Below, piece after piece: positions 1 to 12,400 of a stretch of DNA of 62,000 bases (its first letter is position 1; every line of letters begins with the position of its first letter). Made by a program: the position numbers and the translations under genes. The DNA comes from Acanthaster planci (taxonomy: Eukaryota; Echinodermata; Asteroidea; Valvatida; Acanthasteridae). The DNA is taken from the NCBI RefSeq assembly GCF_001949145.1, contig NW_019091370.1:1876575-1938574 (forward strand), in the 5' to 3' direction. The notes below the pieces were generated by a model that saw nothing but the letters and a program-made list of their open reading frames with translations, was not told where the DNA came from and ran no database searches.

Positions 1-82
1 GTGTTAAGTAAAAATAGTCTGAAATGTGTATAGGGATTGGACATGTTGGGGGCGTACCCCTCGATCTCATTTCTTGCTGAGT
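1..82. repeat. Dispersed repeat R1, copy 1 (cut by the window edge)
   Basis: It shares the GTGTTAAGTA, TAGTCTG, GGGATTGGACATGTTGG and TACCCCTCG blocks, in order, with copies at 6670 and 57996. Confidence 0.75.
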
Positions 83-1220
83 ATAACCATACCCAAATTC
101 CGCCGTTGTATCAAAAGGGGGATAATTGTACATGTTGTGGAACCGTGGTACAGAAGCCAGTTAGGTCTTTCTCCTTGTATACCCGGCCATACTTGACCAC
201 AGCGTGGAATCGATGGACAAAACGGATGAAAGGAGGTTATTGTGTAGCTGCTATACACTTTCCTGGCTCTCCGACAAGGAGGACACAATGGGGGCACTGG
301 AATGGGGTGGGCTTGGTAACTGGGGCGAAACTTCTTGGGGCACAATTCTTTTTGAAGGGGCACTGAACGTGTGCGTGTGGGGAGGGGGCACCGAGTCTTG
401 CTCACTCAAAGATTTCACAGAACACTTATATCACCTGGGGGTCACATGCCCTCGCCCGCTGGCTACATCACTGTCAATAAGCCAGGATCAAATCAGCTTC
501 TTATAGTTTGAAAATTTTCTAACTTTCAGACCCAATTTGTGGTCTGTTCCCGAACCTCGTTTTCGGGAGAGGGTCAAACTGTTTGAAGGGAGGGCAAAAA
601 CATGGGATTTTCTTAGTGTTACCCTTATAAATGCATATTGCCTTTCTGAGAGCTATGGGGCTGTGACACGCGCCAGGAAGAAAGGGAAAGGAAATCTTAC
701 CCAAACAAAACATGGTCTCTATACATGTATACTGTAATGTAACATATCCCCCTCCCTTCTCGGGGAAGGGGTTTATGCTAAGTCTCCCCCACCTTCCGAG
801 ATCCCCAAATGGCAAGAGTGGTGCTTTGTGGAATTGTTCTTGTACCCAAAGCCTCCCTGATAATCCCTCCCCCAATTTTAAAGGAAGCATTCGACCCAAA
901 GTACCCCTTTTGCCAAACAACAATTTGGCCCCCCCTAAAACCCCGGGTAAATTTTCCACCCAGGGGCATTACAAACACTATACGCACTCCGGTGAAATGT
1001 TGTGTCGGGTTGATTGAAATTCCAAGAGAATTATCTTCAAAGCAGAACTGTATGCCGCATGTGTAGTGAAATGAAGGTGCGCATACGTAATGATTATAGA
1101 CATTTTGTAACCAGTTACTTATCTGGTCGATTTCCAGGCACAACTAAAATCAAAGCAATTGCATACAGAGAGCACCATACCATCTGAGGATTAAAAGCCC
1201 GTCCTACGGCAGAGGTGTAA

Positions 1221-1365
1221 TGATTGATTCGAGTCAATGACTTGAGTCGAGTCCGACTAGAGTCACAATTTTGGCGACCGTGAAATTGACTCGACACGCG
1301 TCCCAATAGGTAAATGATACGACTCGAGTCACTGCGAGAAACTGACTCGACTTGACTCGAGACAC
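1221..1365. repeat. TGACTCGAGTCA-rich repeat, copy 1
   Basis: It contains many overlapping, often palindromic GACTCGAGTC units, followed by an ACAATTTTGGC and CCAATAGGTAAA order also seen at 29766-29850. Confidence 0.7.
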
Positions 1366-4300
1366 GGCACGATCCAAGTGAAAGTTTGGAGAAGATATTA
1401 GCAGTGACTTACAATGCCGGTTTATGATGTTCGTATAAATGTTCCAAGGTTAGAAACCACAATAGAAACCCAGGGGTAAATTTTAAAATGCCATAAGAGT
1501 GAGTTTCCCTGTTGTTTTTATTCACCGTATTGTGTTCAAATATTTATGACTCGAAACTTTGTAAATTTTTTTAGTGTGGAGAAATTTTGTCAGAAATTCC
1601 AGAACGGTGGCGTCTGGAGCCAGGGTACAAATAGTAGACTTTTCCCTGATGTGGCGCGCTTGAACCAATCTCAGAAAATCCTACACGAACATATAATAAT
1701 TTCTTTAAGGTTTGTACATTCTGATAAACCGTTGTTACTTCCACTAACATACCTATCTACAAATTTGTAAGATTATTTTCTTTTTTTTGGACAGCATTTT
1801 AACAGATTTAATTATTTCGAAAGAAAAACGGGAAAATCGGGCAAAAATACAATTTGCATTGGGTCTGTGTAGACTGGCTCCGGGCACTACCTCAAGCTCT
1901 TCGTTGAAAACCAAACAAAAATGGCCGAGAATACAACACCTAAAACATCGGCCTTTAGCAAGTACAAGGAGGTGCTTGGTGATGGGAAACATTCTTCTGC
2001 ATGTTTCACATACAAACACAAAATGTACTGACCCGCCCCTTTATAGCATGCATATTCATGTATATCGTCCCCACCAGCTGTCAACCTTTACTATTACAAG
2101 AATTTGTCGCGTTATCAAATTAGATACTACTAGTACGCCTTCCAGTGAACAATTTTCAAACAAAATAAGTGTTTATGGACTCGTGCAGGTGTGTAGGTAT
2201 TAAATCAATGCTTTGGGTTCCGTGCAGTATTTCGTTTACTCGCCAATTGGGTTTCGTTTACGATTCGAGTGTTCAACTGAGTGTCAATTACTCGCGAAGT
2301 AAAACCACTGCGTCCTCTATAATCCTTCCTGTTTACACACTCACTTAACATTGCTTGTCCGAGAGAAGGTAAAATTGCAAACGTCTAGTTCGTGATTGAA
2401 ATGATGAAAACGATGTCTCGTCACGAAATATCATCGAGAGAGGCACAACGCGTCCTGAGGCCTGAGGTGGTTCATCTCCAGTTTCGCTGGTAGGCACAAG
2501 TCAAACATCCTAGACCACCGTTTAATGTCGAGGACGGCACTTCAAGAAAGCTTGTAGTCACTGCGATCAATTTTTGAATGACATTTGAAGAGCTGATTTA
2601 ATAAACTGGATTTGTTGTGGGGGGACTCGTGGCCGAACTTTACTCCCAAGATAGCTGATGATACTCGAGGAACAGGGATTTATGGCTATATCAGAGCGAG
2701 TAGTATATTATATCTTTGTTTTTCAGAAAGAAACTAAATTTAAACCGACAGGCGACGGCCTTGGGTTTCTTTTCGCTTTCGGTAGACCTTCAAACCGTGG
2801 AACAGAACACTTAAGACTTACTCTAGTCTGGTAAAATGATCGCAGCGTTCATTCTTTCTCGAAAGTGTGGTTTTCGGATGGCCTATCGTTTCAATGACCC
2901 TACTGTTCGCGTTACTCTTCAGCAGTAGCGCACCTGACTATATTTTCCATGGGGGGGGGGAACTTCGGGTCCTCATTTTCTGGAAGGTGCACTCAATGGG
3001 TTCGGTCACGGGAAAACAATGACCAAGGTGGAGAACAGATTGTTTCCTTCTCTAATTAGTGAGGGGGGCGCACAGGCCTCGAGCTCGAGGGGCTATACCC
3101 CGTCCTTCATGCCCTCCTGAGTTACGCCAGTGTCCTGCAGGGATCGTCTGCAAGAGATTTAGTACCTGATGTTAAGTTTGAATAGACGAAAGGGCAACAA
3201 ACGTGAAGTACCCACGTGGATGCGTGACAAATGTTGTCCTGAAAGGTTCCCTCTTTTACATGATGGCTTTTTGTCCAACATCGCACCGACAAGAGTCTAT
3301 TATCATCGTCCATCTTATCGTCCGTCAGTAGTTTGACGGTCCTTTGGGGGGGCCTTGGTTCATCCTGTCAGACAAGGTGAAACATCCTTACAGAGTTATG
3401 CATCAAACAAACAAAAAGGTGGGGGGAAAAATAGTACTACACATACGTGTACATGTACATCCTTCTCTTTCGACAGAAAGTCGATGGTCATTTGTAAAGT
3501 CGCAAGGGGAGTTGTGGCGTGTGGGGCGACAGGCAGTGTCCGCCTTGAAAGTGGTACGGCTAAGGTTATTTGGTGAAAGACAGCAATAGGTGGGGAAAGG
3601 ACAGGACGACGGAATGACCACGCAGTCCGAAACATTGAGTATACTCCCAGTTCTTTTCAGAACCACACATACTCGTGAGGGATATATTCCTCAGCATGGT
3701 GCTACCGTAAGCCTTTCCACCTAAGGTTATTTTTGTCGAACAATGCGCAAATTCTGCCAAGTTATGTAACAGTGGCGTCCCATCTTCGTCACTATTCTAG
3801 TTGTGTTTTGTGACCAACTGCCATTATTCCGTGACTTCTTTTCAAGTAGTATTTGTAGGGCTGAAGTATGAGTCCCCTGACGATGGCGTAACTGTTTTCT
3901 TTTGATATGCCGACCGTATGACCTGCTATAAAAGACCCAGACAGGCTTTTTCGACAACCTTGGCAGTTGAGATAAATTTTCCGGATGAGAAACTTTCTCT
4001 TGTCACTTGTACAACAACGCCCGAGGCTGACACTGGGTCAGTCCTTGTTATTCAATACGATATAAGAAGTGTAATAATTATATAACATTATGACATTATT
4101 ATATGACATAACAACTGGAAAATTAAAGTTAATTTTTTATTTATTTTTTTATGGAAAATCAATGATCACAAAACAAAATGAGGCCAAGCATCAGCATTCT
4201 CAAAAAGCATCTTCTCTGCACGGAAACGGGGAGTGGTGATAGGACAGTCACTTCTCTCCTTTATAAGATTGCAGAGACAAGTGAACATTTGTACGTAAAG

Positions 4301-6438
4301 ACGACTCCCTGCGATGAAGGCAGCCGTGCATGAAGTATCCACTGATGTCCTCCGTACGGTATTGCTGAGGCAATAATCTGAATCGACTAAGGATATGGGG
4401 GGGGGGCAAGTAAATTTCTGCTTTGATCCGGTGTCTTGTTATTTTCTTTAAAGCTGAGTTTTGAAGAGATTAAGGGACAGTTCAAACACAGCAGATGGAG
4501 AGGATGCCATTAGACCCTTTTGGAATTTTGCCCGAGAACTATTCAAGTTGGAGTTACATACGCGGCCTTGTCAGAACGCGCAGCTGGGTACGATGTACTA
4601 TAAAGTTCCTCGGGAACTTCTTCGCATAATCTCAAAAAAAGGGCAAATTGTCACCGATTTTCAACTCTGGGCTACCGACGTTATTCTCGTGCACTGCAAT
4701 TAGTTTTTAAAGAGAAATATGCTACATTCAAATGAACACGGGGGCGTCGCCAACATTTTTACAAGGGGAAAGGCAAACTACTTTTTCGGGGAGGGGTCCG
4801 GAGGGGGGCGGACAAAGCACTCTCATCAGTTTAAAAAATGATTGAAAGATGACTACTGGAGGTAGGGTTCAATTTTGAAGTTTTTCAAGCAAATTGTTCT
4901 TTTCGTCCCCTTTCATGGGGGGGGGTTGTTACTTTTCGTTTCCAATTCCCCGGGGGCGGGGCACCCTTGCCCCTGGAACGCACAGGTACTCACAGCCCTT
5001 CCCTAACATGTTCAATTAAGTCAGTGAATAACTGTAGCACTAAAGATGAATTTTTCCCAGTCAAAGTTGAGGGTTACGGTGATAATCGCTGCATCAAGAG
5101 GGAAAAGGTTTCAAGTGTCGAACAGTGCGTACAATCGGATGTCATATTGCTGAATGCGAGATAAGAAATGACCTTGAGGAAGAGGGGATCTGCGGCACCA
5201 ATAGCTCATTGTTTATACGGCAAGGAGAAAAGGATTTGCGTCTGGCCAGGCAAGCGCTATGAAAGTAAGTACTTTCCGACAAAGCAACTTGCCACACAGG
5301 TTGAATGTAATTTCGTAGCTTTTGTTCACCACTCACTGTGTCATCCATCTTGCGTTGACGGGGGCCTTTTGGAGGGGGTAGGGGCTACCATTAAACACAC
5401 CGTGACAAGGCCAGAAAACACATTGACACCTAGGCTACGCAAATGCAACTCAAATAGTTGTATGTACAAATTTACACGTAATGGGATAACACACTACGCA
5501 TCCTTCCCGTATAGTTTGGAGGGTGGTTTGTCGTTTATGAGCGACCCGCGGTGATCCGTCCGGCTACGGCAAGGAGTGCATGCGTTTTTATGGGAAGTGC
5601 GTTCAGCCGCTAGCTATGCGACTTTCATGGGCACCGGTGATAATTTCTAGCCGCAGCCATATAAAACTGTGACACTGGCAGCCAGAGCGCGTGTACGGGT
5701 ATGATGGGGTAACGGTGCCACTTGGTGGCGCCTTTTGTGACGCCCTTAAATTGCTTATCGCAAACTGGGAAAAAATGTACATGTATTTTTATTGACTCTG
5801 CCTTGTTTATGACCTACTTTATTCTCAAGGCAACCAATTAAATTGTTATAATGGTGCACAGTGTAAAAATTCTCAAGACTATGTTTCGAATTGGAACGGC
5901 ACGTTAGCCTAGCATAATGTATTTTAGAAACGAAATGGCAAAATATGCCGTAAAGATTCTCAAACTTCGTTAAACGATTCACCCTTTGATTGTTTAATGT
6001 AGGAGCCTCTTTGAGTGGGTTTGCAATGGCCGCCATCTTGATGGCCAAAACTTTTGTTCCACAGGGTATGCACGAAGGAGGTTTTCCCAAATGCTCTGCA
6101 AGAAGGCCACCACGCAAGCGGCCTCTAGACATCGCGTTCGCATCATTGAGAGGGAAGCACTCAAAAGAAAATGTGACCCGCTGAGGCAAAATGAGTAATG
6201 TCTCTGAAAAAATAATAAGTTGTCAGCTCCCGAAGTGAAAGATATGTAATTAAATACTGACGTTGTCTCAGCCGGTCACAAATTGAAATTCAGTGACAAG
6301 ATGCTATTATCTCGTTGCTTTCACACATTTTTTTTCCCATTTCCCTGCTGACAAAAACTTCCTAGCTGTGACCCCCCCCCTCCCGTCAGACAAAGTTTGG
6401 TGAAGGAATGATGTCAGTCAACCTTCCTGGCAAGTACA

Positions 6439-6460
6439 GTGCGCGTGCGCGCACACGTGC
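6439..6460. other. Alternating purine-pyrimidine tract (Z-DNA prone)
   Basis: Twenty-two consecutive bases alternate purine and pyrimidine, mostly GC/GT steps. Confidence 0.6.
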
Positions 6461-6669
6461 TCGCTTCAGTTTTCTGACCAAGGCAGTGGCCTGAGTTTAA
6501 AAATATCCAATTACTTCAACACTTGGCACTAAGCCAGGGACCTCCCTACACAGAAAGGGGTCAGACTTTTTTTAGGATGTCCGAACAATTTCCGTTAATT
6601 GCTCCTTATGAAGAATGTGGTCGCCACCGCGTCCCCATCCACTCAGCGAGTTCAGTCTTTCAGAAAGTA

Positions 6670-6863
6670 CATATGCAGCAAGGTACGAGACGGAGAGAAC
6701 CCCTCCCCCTGCTTTGTGTTGGTCATTGTCTCGCAGGAATCTGGGGAATTCCTTTCACTTTCAGACATCTTGGGGGATGTGTTAAGTAACAATAGTCTGG
6801 AATGTGTATAGGGATTGGACATGTTGGGGGGGGGTACCCCTCGGTCTCATTTCTTGCTGGGTC
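6670..6863. repeat. Dispersed repeat R1, copy 2
   Basis: About 190 bases matching 57996-58180 nearly throughout, including the shared block CTGCTTTGTGTTGGTCATTG and the GTACCCCTCGGTCTCATTTC end. Confidence 0.85.
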
Positions 6864-9219
6864 TAAGAAAGTAGGCAACTTTGCAAAAAACAGCAGAGCG
6901 ACCCAACCGCAAGTTATTTTGCGAGAGGGATTTCAGACTGTTCATTTACAATTGTTGACCGTTCAGGGCGGCTCATATAACACCAGGGTATAAGTGTGAG
7001 CGCCAAGCACTGAATTCGAGGCTGTGGCTTACATTGTCTGAGACCGGACACGCAATTGGAATCCTGAGGCATTCTGCCGGGGACGGGACGCAAAGAAGAG
7101 ACCTGGCGAGAGGATTTTGAACGACCTCCAGCCATTGTCCGTTTAAGCTCTGTTCAAATGCCACCTTTCTCTGTGGGCCTATTACACCGCAAGGGCCTAT
7201 TGTCGAACCTCATAGGTTACATAAGCGTGATTTGCGCCTTTTTTTCTTTCTTTTTTTTTTTTTTACAACGGTGGGTTCCATCAAGGAGAGGCCGGCTTTG
7301 GAAAGATCAATAATTGTTGGTTTCACGAGCTTTCCCCCACCTCCAAGATGAGGTCACTTATGCGTGTCATCACAGGTAAAATATGGAAGCGCCCATCGCA
7401 CTAAAGTTGAATTGGGGTGTAATAATGACGTGTGGGTCTGAATAGTCGCGGTTCAGACAAAGCTCAGTGGTCAAAAACCTTCTCGGTGACGCCCTTTAGG
7501 ACCTACATGTATATTCGAGTCATCAGTTCATTCCCTTTTCAGCGACGCGCGCTCTGAAAAGTCCCAATAGATGTCGTTATAAATTGGTTAAGCCTGATTT
7601 TAGGCCCCTAGTTGGGCGTCACCCACCAGTCAGTGGAACACCATGCGACTTAAACAGATTAAATCCCTAAAAATGCCGATCAGCGGTGCGAGAATCTGCT
7701 TGCACAAGAAACACAGAGCATTCCGATTCTACTTATGCCGTTACTCAAAGTCATCGCGAAAGACGCCATCTATTAACCCTAACCCCCTAGGGACCATTGA
7801 AATCCTGCATTAACCTTGTTGGGTTCAGTATGGTTCGGGTTAACTTTGCCATAATTCAATAAAACGGGTCCATCCAAACAACCGAGGGGGAAAACGGATT
7901 TGAAAAACAACCTTGTAAGCAAAAAAAATCCGGGGTCCCGATTTTTGAAACCAATATTATAATAGTACCCCTATCCTATGTGTAGAAAGGGTCAACAGAG
8001 GGCAGCAAATGAGGAAATCAATATAGGGTCTTGTAAACACACACACATCCACGCCGAACAAACAACAAAAAGAGAAAAAAGACCAACAAAAGAAAACACC
8101 TCCCCAATAAAAATATTAGGGAGTTGGAAAAAATAAGTAACAAAAAAGGGCTTGCTTTGTCACAGGAAGGCAGAGAGCTCCAAATAATCACACAAAAGAG
8201 ATGCAGGGCTGTTTCACGAACCAAAAGCAAAATTACAGAATTTTACATTCTTTGATTCTCTTGCCAGGTTTTGAGAGTTTTAAAATTCCGTTTTAAAATG
8301 GCTTCTTTCATCTCTTCTACGCCTACACAAACATTTTGTACAGAAGCTACAAGTTACGAACTTATACATTAGAAAAAAATTGATGCAGAAGCTGACGTAT
8401 AGCACATTGTTTGAAGGAAATGACCTAATCTCGCGTGCTAAAATGTTGATAAAAAGATCTTTCAAACCACTGACATACATATACTGCGGAATAATTCTCG
8501 TCAAAGAAATCAACTCAAACCATGCCAAACATGACCAAAGCTACGTGATACGTTTTTTTCCTCCAACATTAAATGTTCTCTAGTCTTTTAACACTGTGTT
8601 TTCAATCTGCTAAACACTTACACCAAAATGCATTATTTAGAAACAGGTTCTTCAAACATGTACCTCCCAATGGGGTTTGCAAAATTTAAAAAATGGAAAA
8701 AAAGCAAAACTCAACCTACAACTGTTAAAAATACAATACCGTGTTTGGGGATAAAAATATTTCAAGCAGGAAAACATTAATCATTATGTACGTCTTTAAA
8801 TTACCAATCCAGCTTGTGTCACCAAAACAGAAGTGCACACAAACAGGATTCTTCACATCACGTCAACTTGTTAACCTGCTTTAAGCACTTTTCACTGGTA
8901 AGTGCTTCCCACGTCAGATGCAGCTGTGACTTGAACAAAAAATAAACCACAACCTACACATTTATGGCCAAACTTGGGTTACAAATATCAAAATATAAAA
9001 ACTGTACTAACATATACACATAAAGCTGCAATAGAATATTTTCGGGCTACAACTGCTAATTTCACTAGTGTTAATTAAAACTGCATTAAGAATACATGTA
9101 TAATTGAAGATTAAAAGGTTCAAAATAAAATCGTGATCAAGTACTCTTTGATTTTAAAAATTTTGTAATGCGGACAAGAGGAACACTTTTTCTAGTTTCA
9201 TAATAGCCATTTCAAGCTG

Positions 9220-9419
9220 TCACTGGACGAGCGTGGCCTCATCTATGCGGAACTTCTGGGCGCCGTTGAAGCGGCGGGGAGCCAGGCGGCAGACCGTGGC
9301 CGCCAAGACAATGACGACAGTGCCCAAAACGGCCAGGGAGCAGCCTACCATCAGCTGCACGGTGGAACTCCACTCCGAACGGGCGGCCATGCTGTGGTCA
9401 GGATCTGGTTTCCGTTGGG
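9220..9419 (-). CDS. Hyalin-like gene exon 54: transmembrane helix, cytoplasmic tail and stop
   Basis: Residues 3883-3948 followed by TGA. A short linker leads to a hydrophobic span from about VQLMVGCSLAV to VLAATVC, then a basic stop-transfer stretch (RLAPRRF) and a 22-residue tail ending EATLVQ. The tail ends in LVQ, which is not a class I PDZ ligand, and has no tyrosine. Confidence 0.9.
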
Positions 9420-12400
9420 CTGGAAAGGAGAGGGACACACACAAAATTACTCGGCCTCGTCAGGCGACGGTGTCTCACGAAACAATCCTTAAGGCACTCC
9501 CGTAATCTTAGAGTTTTCATCAGAAGAAGCAAAGTGACTTCTTCGTTTTGGTGCCGAACCTTAGTCCGACATCCAGATGAAAATTGACATTTCATATGTG
9601 GGTGACAAAATTCTTTTAAATGCCTTTTACTCAAAAGTGGCATGGGCAACTTGCGAATTATTTTCTTGAGTTGGTTCTTAATTCTGCTCAGATCTCTGGA
9701 TAAGCCAAGCATAACTGTTGCAATTGTGGGGAGAATTCTTGAACACACTACATCAAACATTTACGTGGGCTTGTTTGAAAGTTTGTAACTTTCATAAATG
9801 TCCACATTTCCATGAAGTGGCATTTCATGATCAGCACAAGGTGAAATGCAGACTGGAAATTTGTTACGACAAGTAGAATGGCCACAAAAGTTACAATTCC
9901 TTTCAGTATAAACTGTGAGCAACAGACGAGGTGAATTTTGATCTGCAATTCTCATTGTTGGGGAACATTCTTGCTTTTCATTTTCAGCACTATACGCCTA
10001 CAGGAAAATGCTTGTGTACAGGGTTTCTTAACAACTCTCTCAGTGGGAGGCAATCTTTGGGTATTGTCGAGTCAATTCACGAGAGATTTTGAACAAGGCT
10101 GAAGAATGTCCTTAACTGTCAATCTTACATATTTCTGTAAAAGCACCCCTCTTGAAAAGGACCTTCATCAAATCCTGTGATTGGAATTGGAGGATCGTGG
10201 AATATTGCTGGACTTAAGGAGAGTGGACATTGCGAAGAGAAACGTGCCCATAGGAGTATCAAAAGTTCGTTCACAGTCTTTGGCTAAATTCAGGATGTCC
10301 GGTCTCAGCAAGTGCCGCAACCCACGGCCACCATACACTCCCAACAGAATCGAAACAAACCCAATCTTTACGGAGGGGGGAAAAACAACAGGACGGAGCA
10401 AACGGAGTGATTCTAACTCTTTACCGACACTCACTTGTGGTGGGGAGTGCGTGGCCAATCCCTGCCCCACTCCCCACTTTCTTGACTAGGGGCTAATGGG
10501 GCTGGTCTTAATGGATTGGCCTACTGATGGCTCATGCCACATGTGATCTCATAATTTCTCCCTCCTCGCTTTGAAAATCGTTCTGCTGCCATTACAAACG
10601 CATGCCTTACTACTCACAATTTGAGGTTTCTCTGAGGCAGACATGCTACGAACTTTACCAAGTAATATGGTGTCAGAATGCCACTTTGAGGGCACATTTT
10701 GGCTGAAGGACCACATGCAAAGGGAGTCAGTCTTTATGCCCCAAAAGGGATTTATATTTTTTTTGTTATTGGAATATTTGAAGTCTAGTCTTCAAGGTCC
10801 ACAGGAGCAAGGTCCACAGAACACGGCATCCACTGAGCCAGGCATGCAACGACCCCGGAAGGGTCCAGACGCAGACCCAAGCTGGTCCAGACTTTTCCGG
10901 AGGTGCATGTTATCGCTCACCTTGCTCGCAACGCCGGCCCGCCCAGCCAGGGCTGCAGATGCACACGTAGGTTGTCGTCGTGTATTCGATGCACGTACCG
11001 TTGTTGGCGCAGGGGTTTGGCTGGCAGACATCCACCAAAGCTAAAGTGCCAAATATTTGAAAAATGGATCTTACTGACAGGGGTAAACATCGCGATCTTT
11101 CATTTCATAAACATTTAAAGCCATGGAATTTTCAAGTCCACTTATTGGTTAAACATGTCACTCACTGTGTTTTAATAAAGGTGATAAAAAATTGCACAAA
11201 CGGGAAAACATTTTGTAGCAGGTTATGTTAAGATTTGCTTTCTTACCCTGTTACTTATATTAAAAGATTAAACTGTATTAAGTCGTACTTCAGCAGTGGA
11301 CATGTTTTAGCTTGAGATTAAGCATCTTCCAACTGGTCAATTTTCTGACTGATTTGTTGCAGCTGGTTAAAGAAAAACGGCCAAACAAATTTGTAGGACT
11401 GAGCAAACATAGCACAAGAACCAGATGCGACCAGCTCAAATAAACATGACAGGGTGATTGGTGACCACTCCCAGAAGAAGCAAACCTCTGCGATTACCAG
11501 CACTAGACAGAATGGTCATTTATGCTAGGATCAGAGGCGTAACTGATGAAAGCAGGTACCTTGTTCACAAAGTATTCCTTCATAGCCCGTGGGGCAGGCA
11601 CACATGTGACCGTTGTCCTTGTCTCCCATGCAGACACCACCATTCTTACACATGCAGCCATCTGTGTTGGGTGGAAGGAGGGTGGACAGCTATCAGTCAA
11701 TGACAGTTCAACGTATAGGCTATGACTAGATGTCTCCTAACTTGAAATAGCATTGAATGACCGTGGGGGTGGCGGATTGTTGTTGGCACTTATTCGTGGC
11801 TTAAACTTCTCCAAACCTGGATCTGCCTTTCAGTTGTCATGGTAGCAGTACACTAATCGGTTACACTGTAGTAAAACTTAACGGAGTACACTTACCTGTT
11901 TTAATTTGATCGACATCACGTCTTCGTCTTCCATCAGCTACAAAACAAAACAAAACAAAACAAAAACTCAACACTGAACTTTGCAGAGTGCCCAGATAGT
12001 AATGATTGAACCTTTTAGATGCGTTAGATGAGGAAAAACACGAGTGAGATAAAATTGAATGAAAGAACAAAAACCGAATACATGACATGTTTGTTTCTCC
12101 TTTTTCAAACCTCAATTGGACTCTGGACTGTAACAGTGAGCACTTACCCAGACAGAGGTACTCGTTTTCTCGATAGTAACAGTTCTGGTCGGCGGGGCAC
12201 GGATTACTGTTGCAAGGGTTTGTATTGGTCATGGCTGTGGATTGGAACAAAAATGCCCCGAGCTTTAAACCTGACAAACTGTTGTAATAAACGGTCAAGT
12301 TTCTATTCCGACTGTTTCCAATGCATATAAAGTTCATGGCATTTAAACCATTGTTTCTACTTTTTTACTGAGCATTAAATTTTGGGCATTTGGTTGCTTT

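Larger units (their letters stand above)
1..9219. other. Intergenic region downstream of the hyalin-like gene
   Basis: No open frame here shows domain signatures, codon bias or convincing splice structure. The part next to 9220 is A/T rich and must contain the 3' untranslated region of the minus-strand gene, but I could not find a canonical minus-strand AATAAA close to the stop. The rest holds dispersed repeats and several poly-G/poly-C runs. Confidence 0.6.

Noticed and set aside
5755-6189. A 144-codon minus-strand frame covering the YY1-like word
   Set aside because: No domain signature, and the composition is like the surrounding intergenic DNA.
10168-10489. Overlapping frames of about 100 codons in the last intron of the hyalin-like gene
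   Set aside because: Exons 53 and 54 join directly in phase. Including this segment is not needed, and it has no EGF or HYR features.
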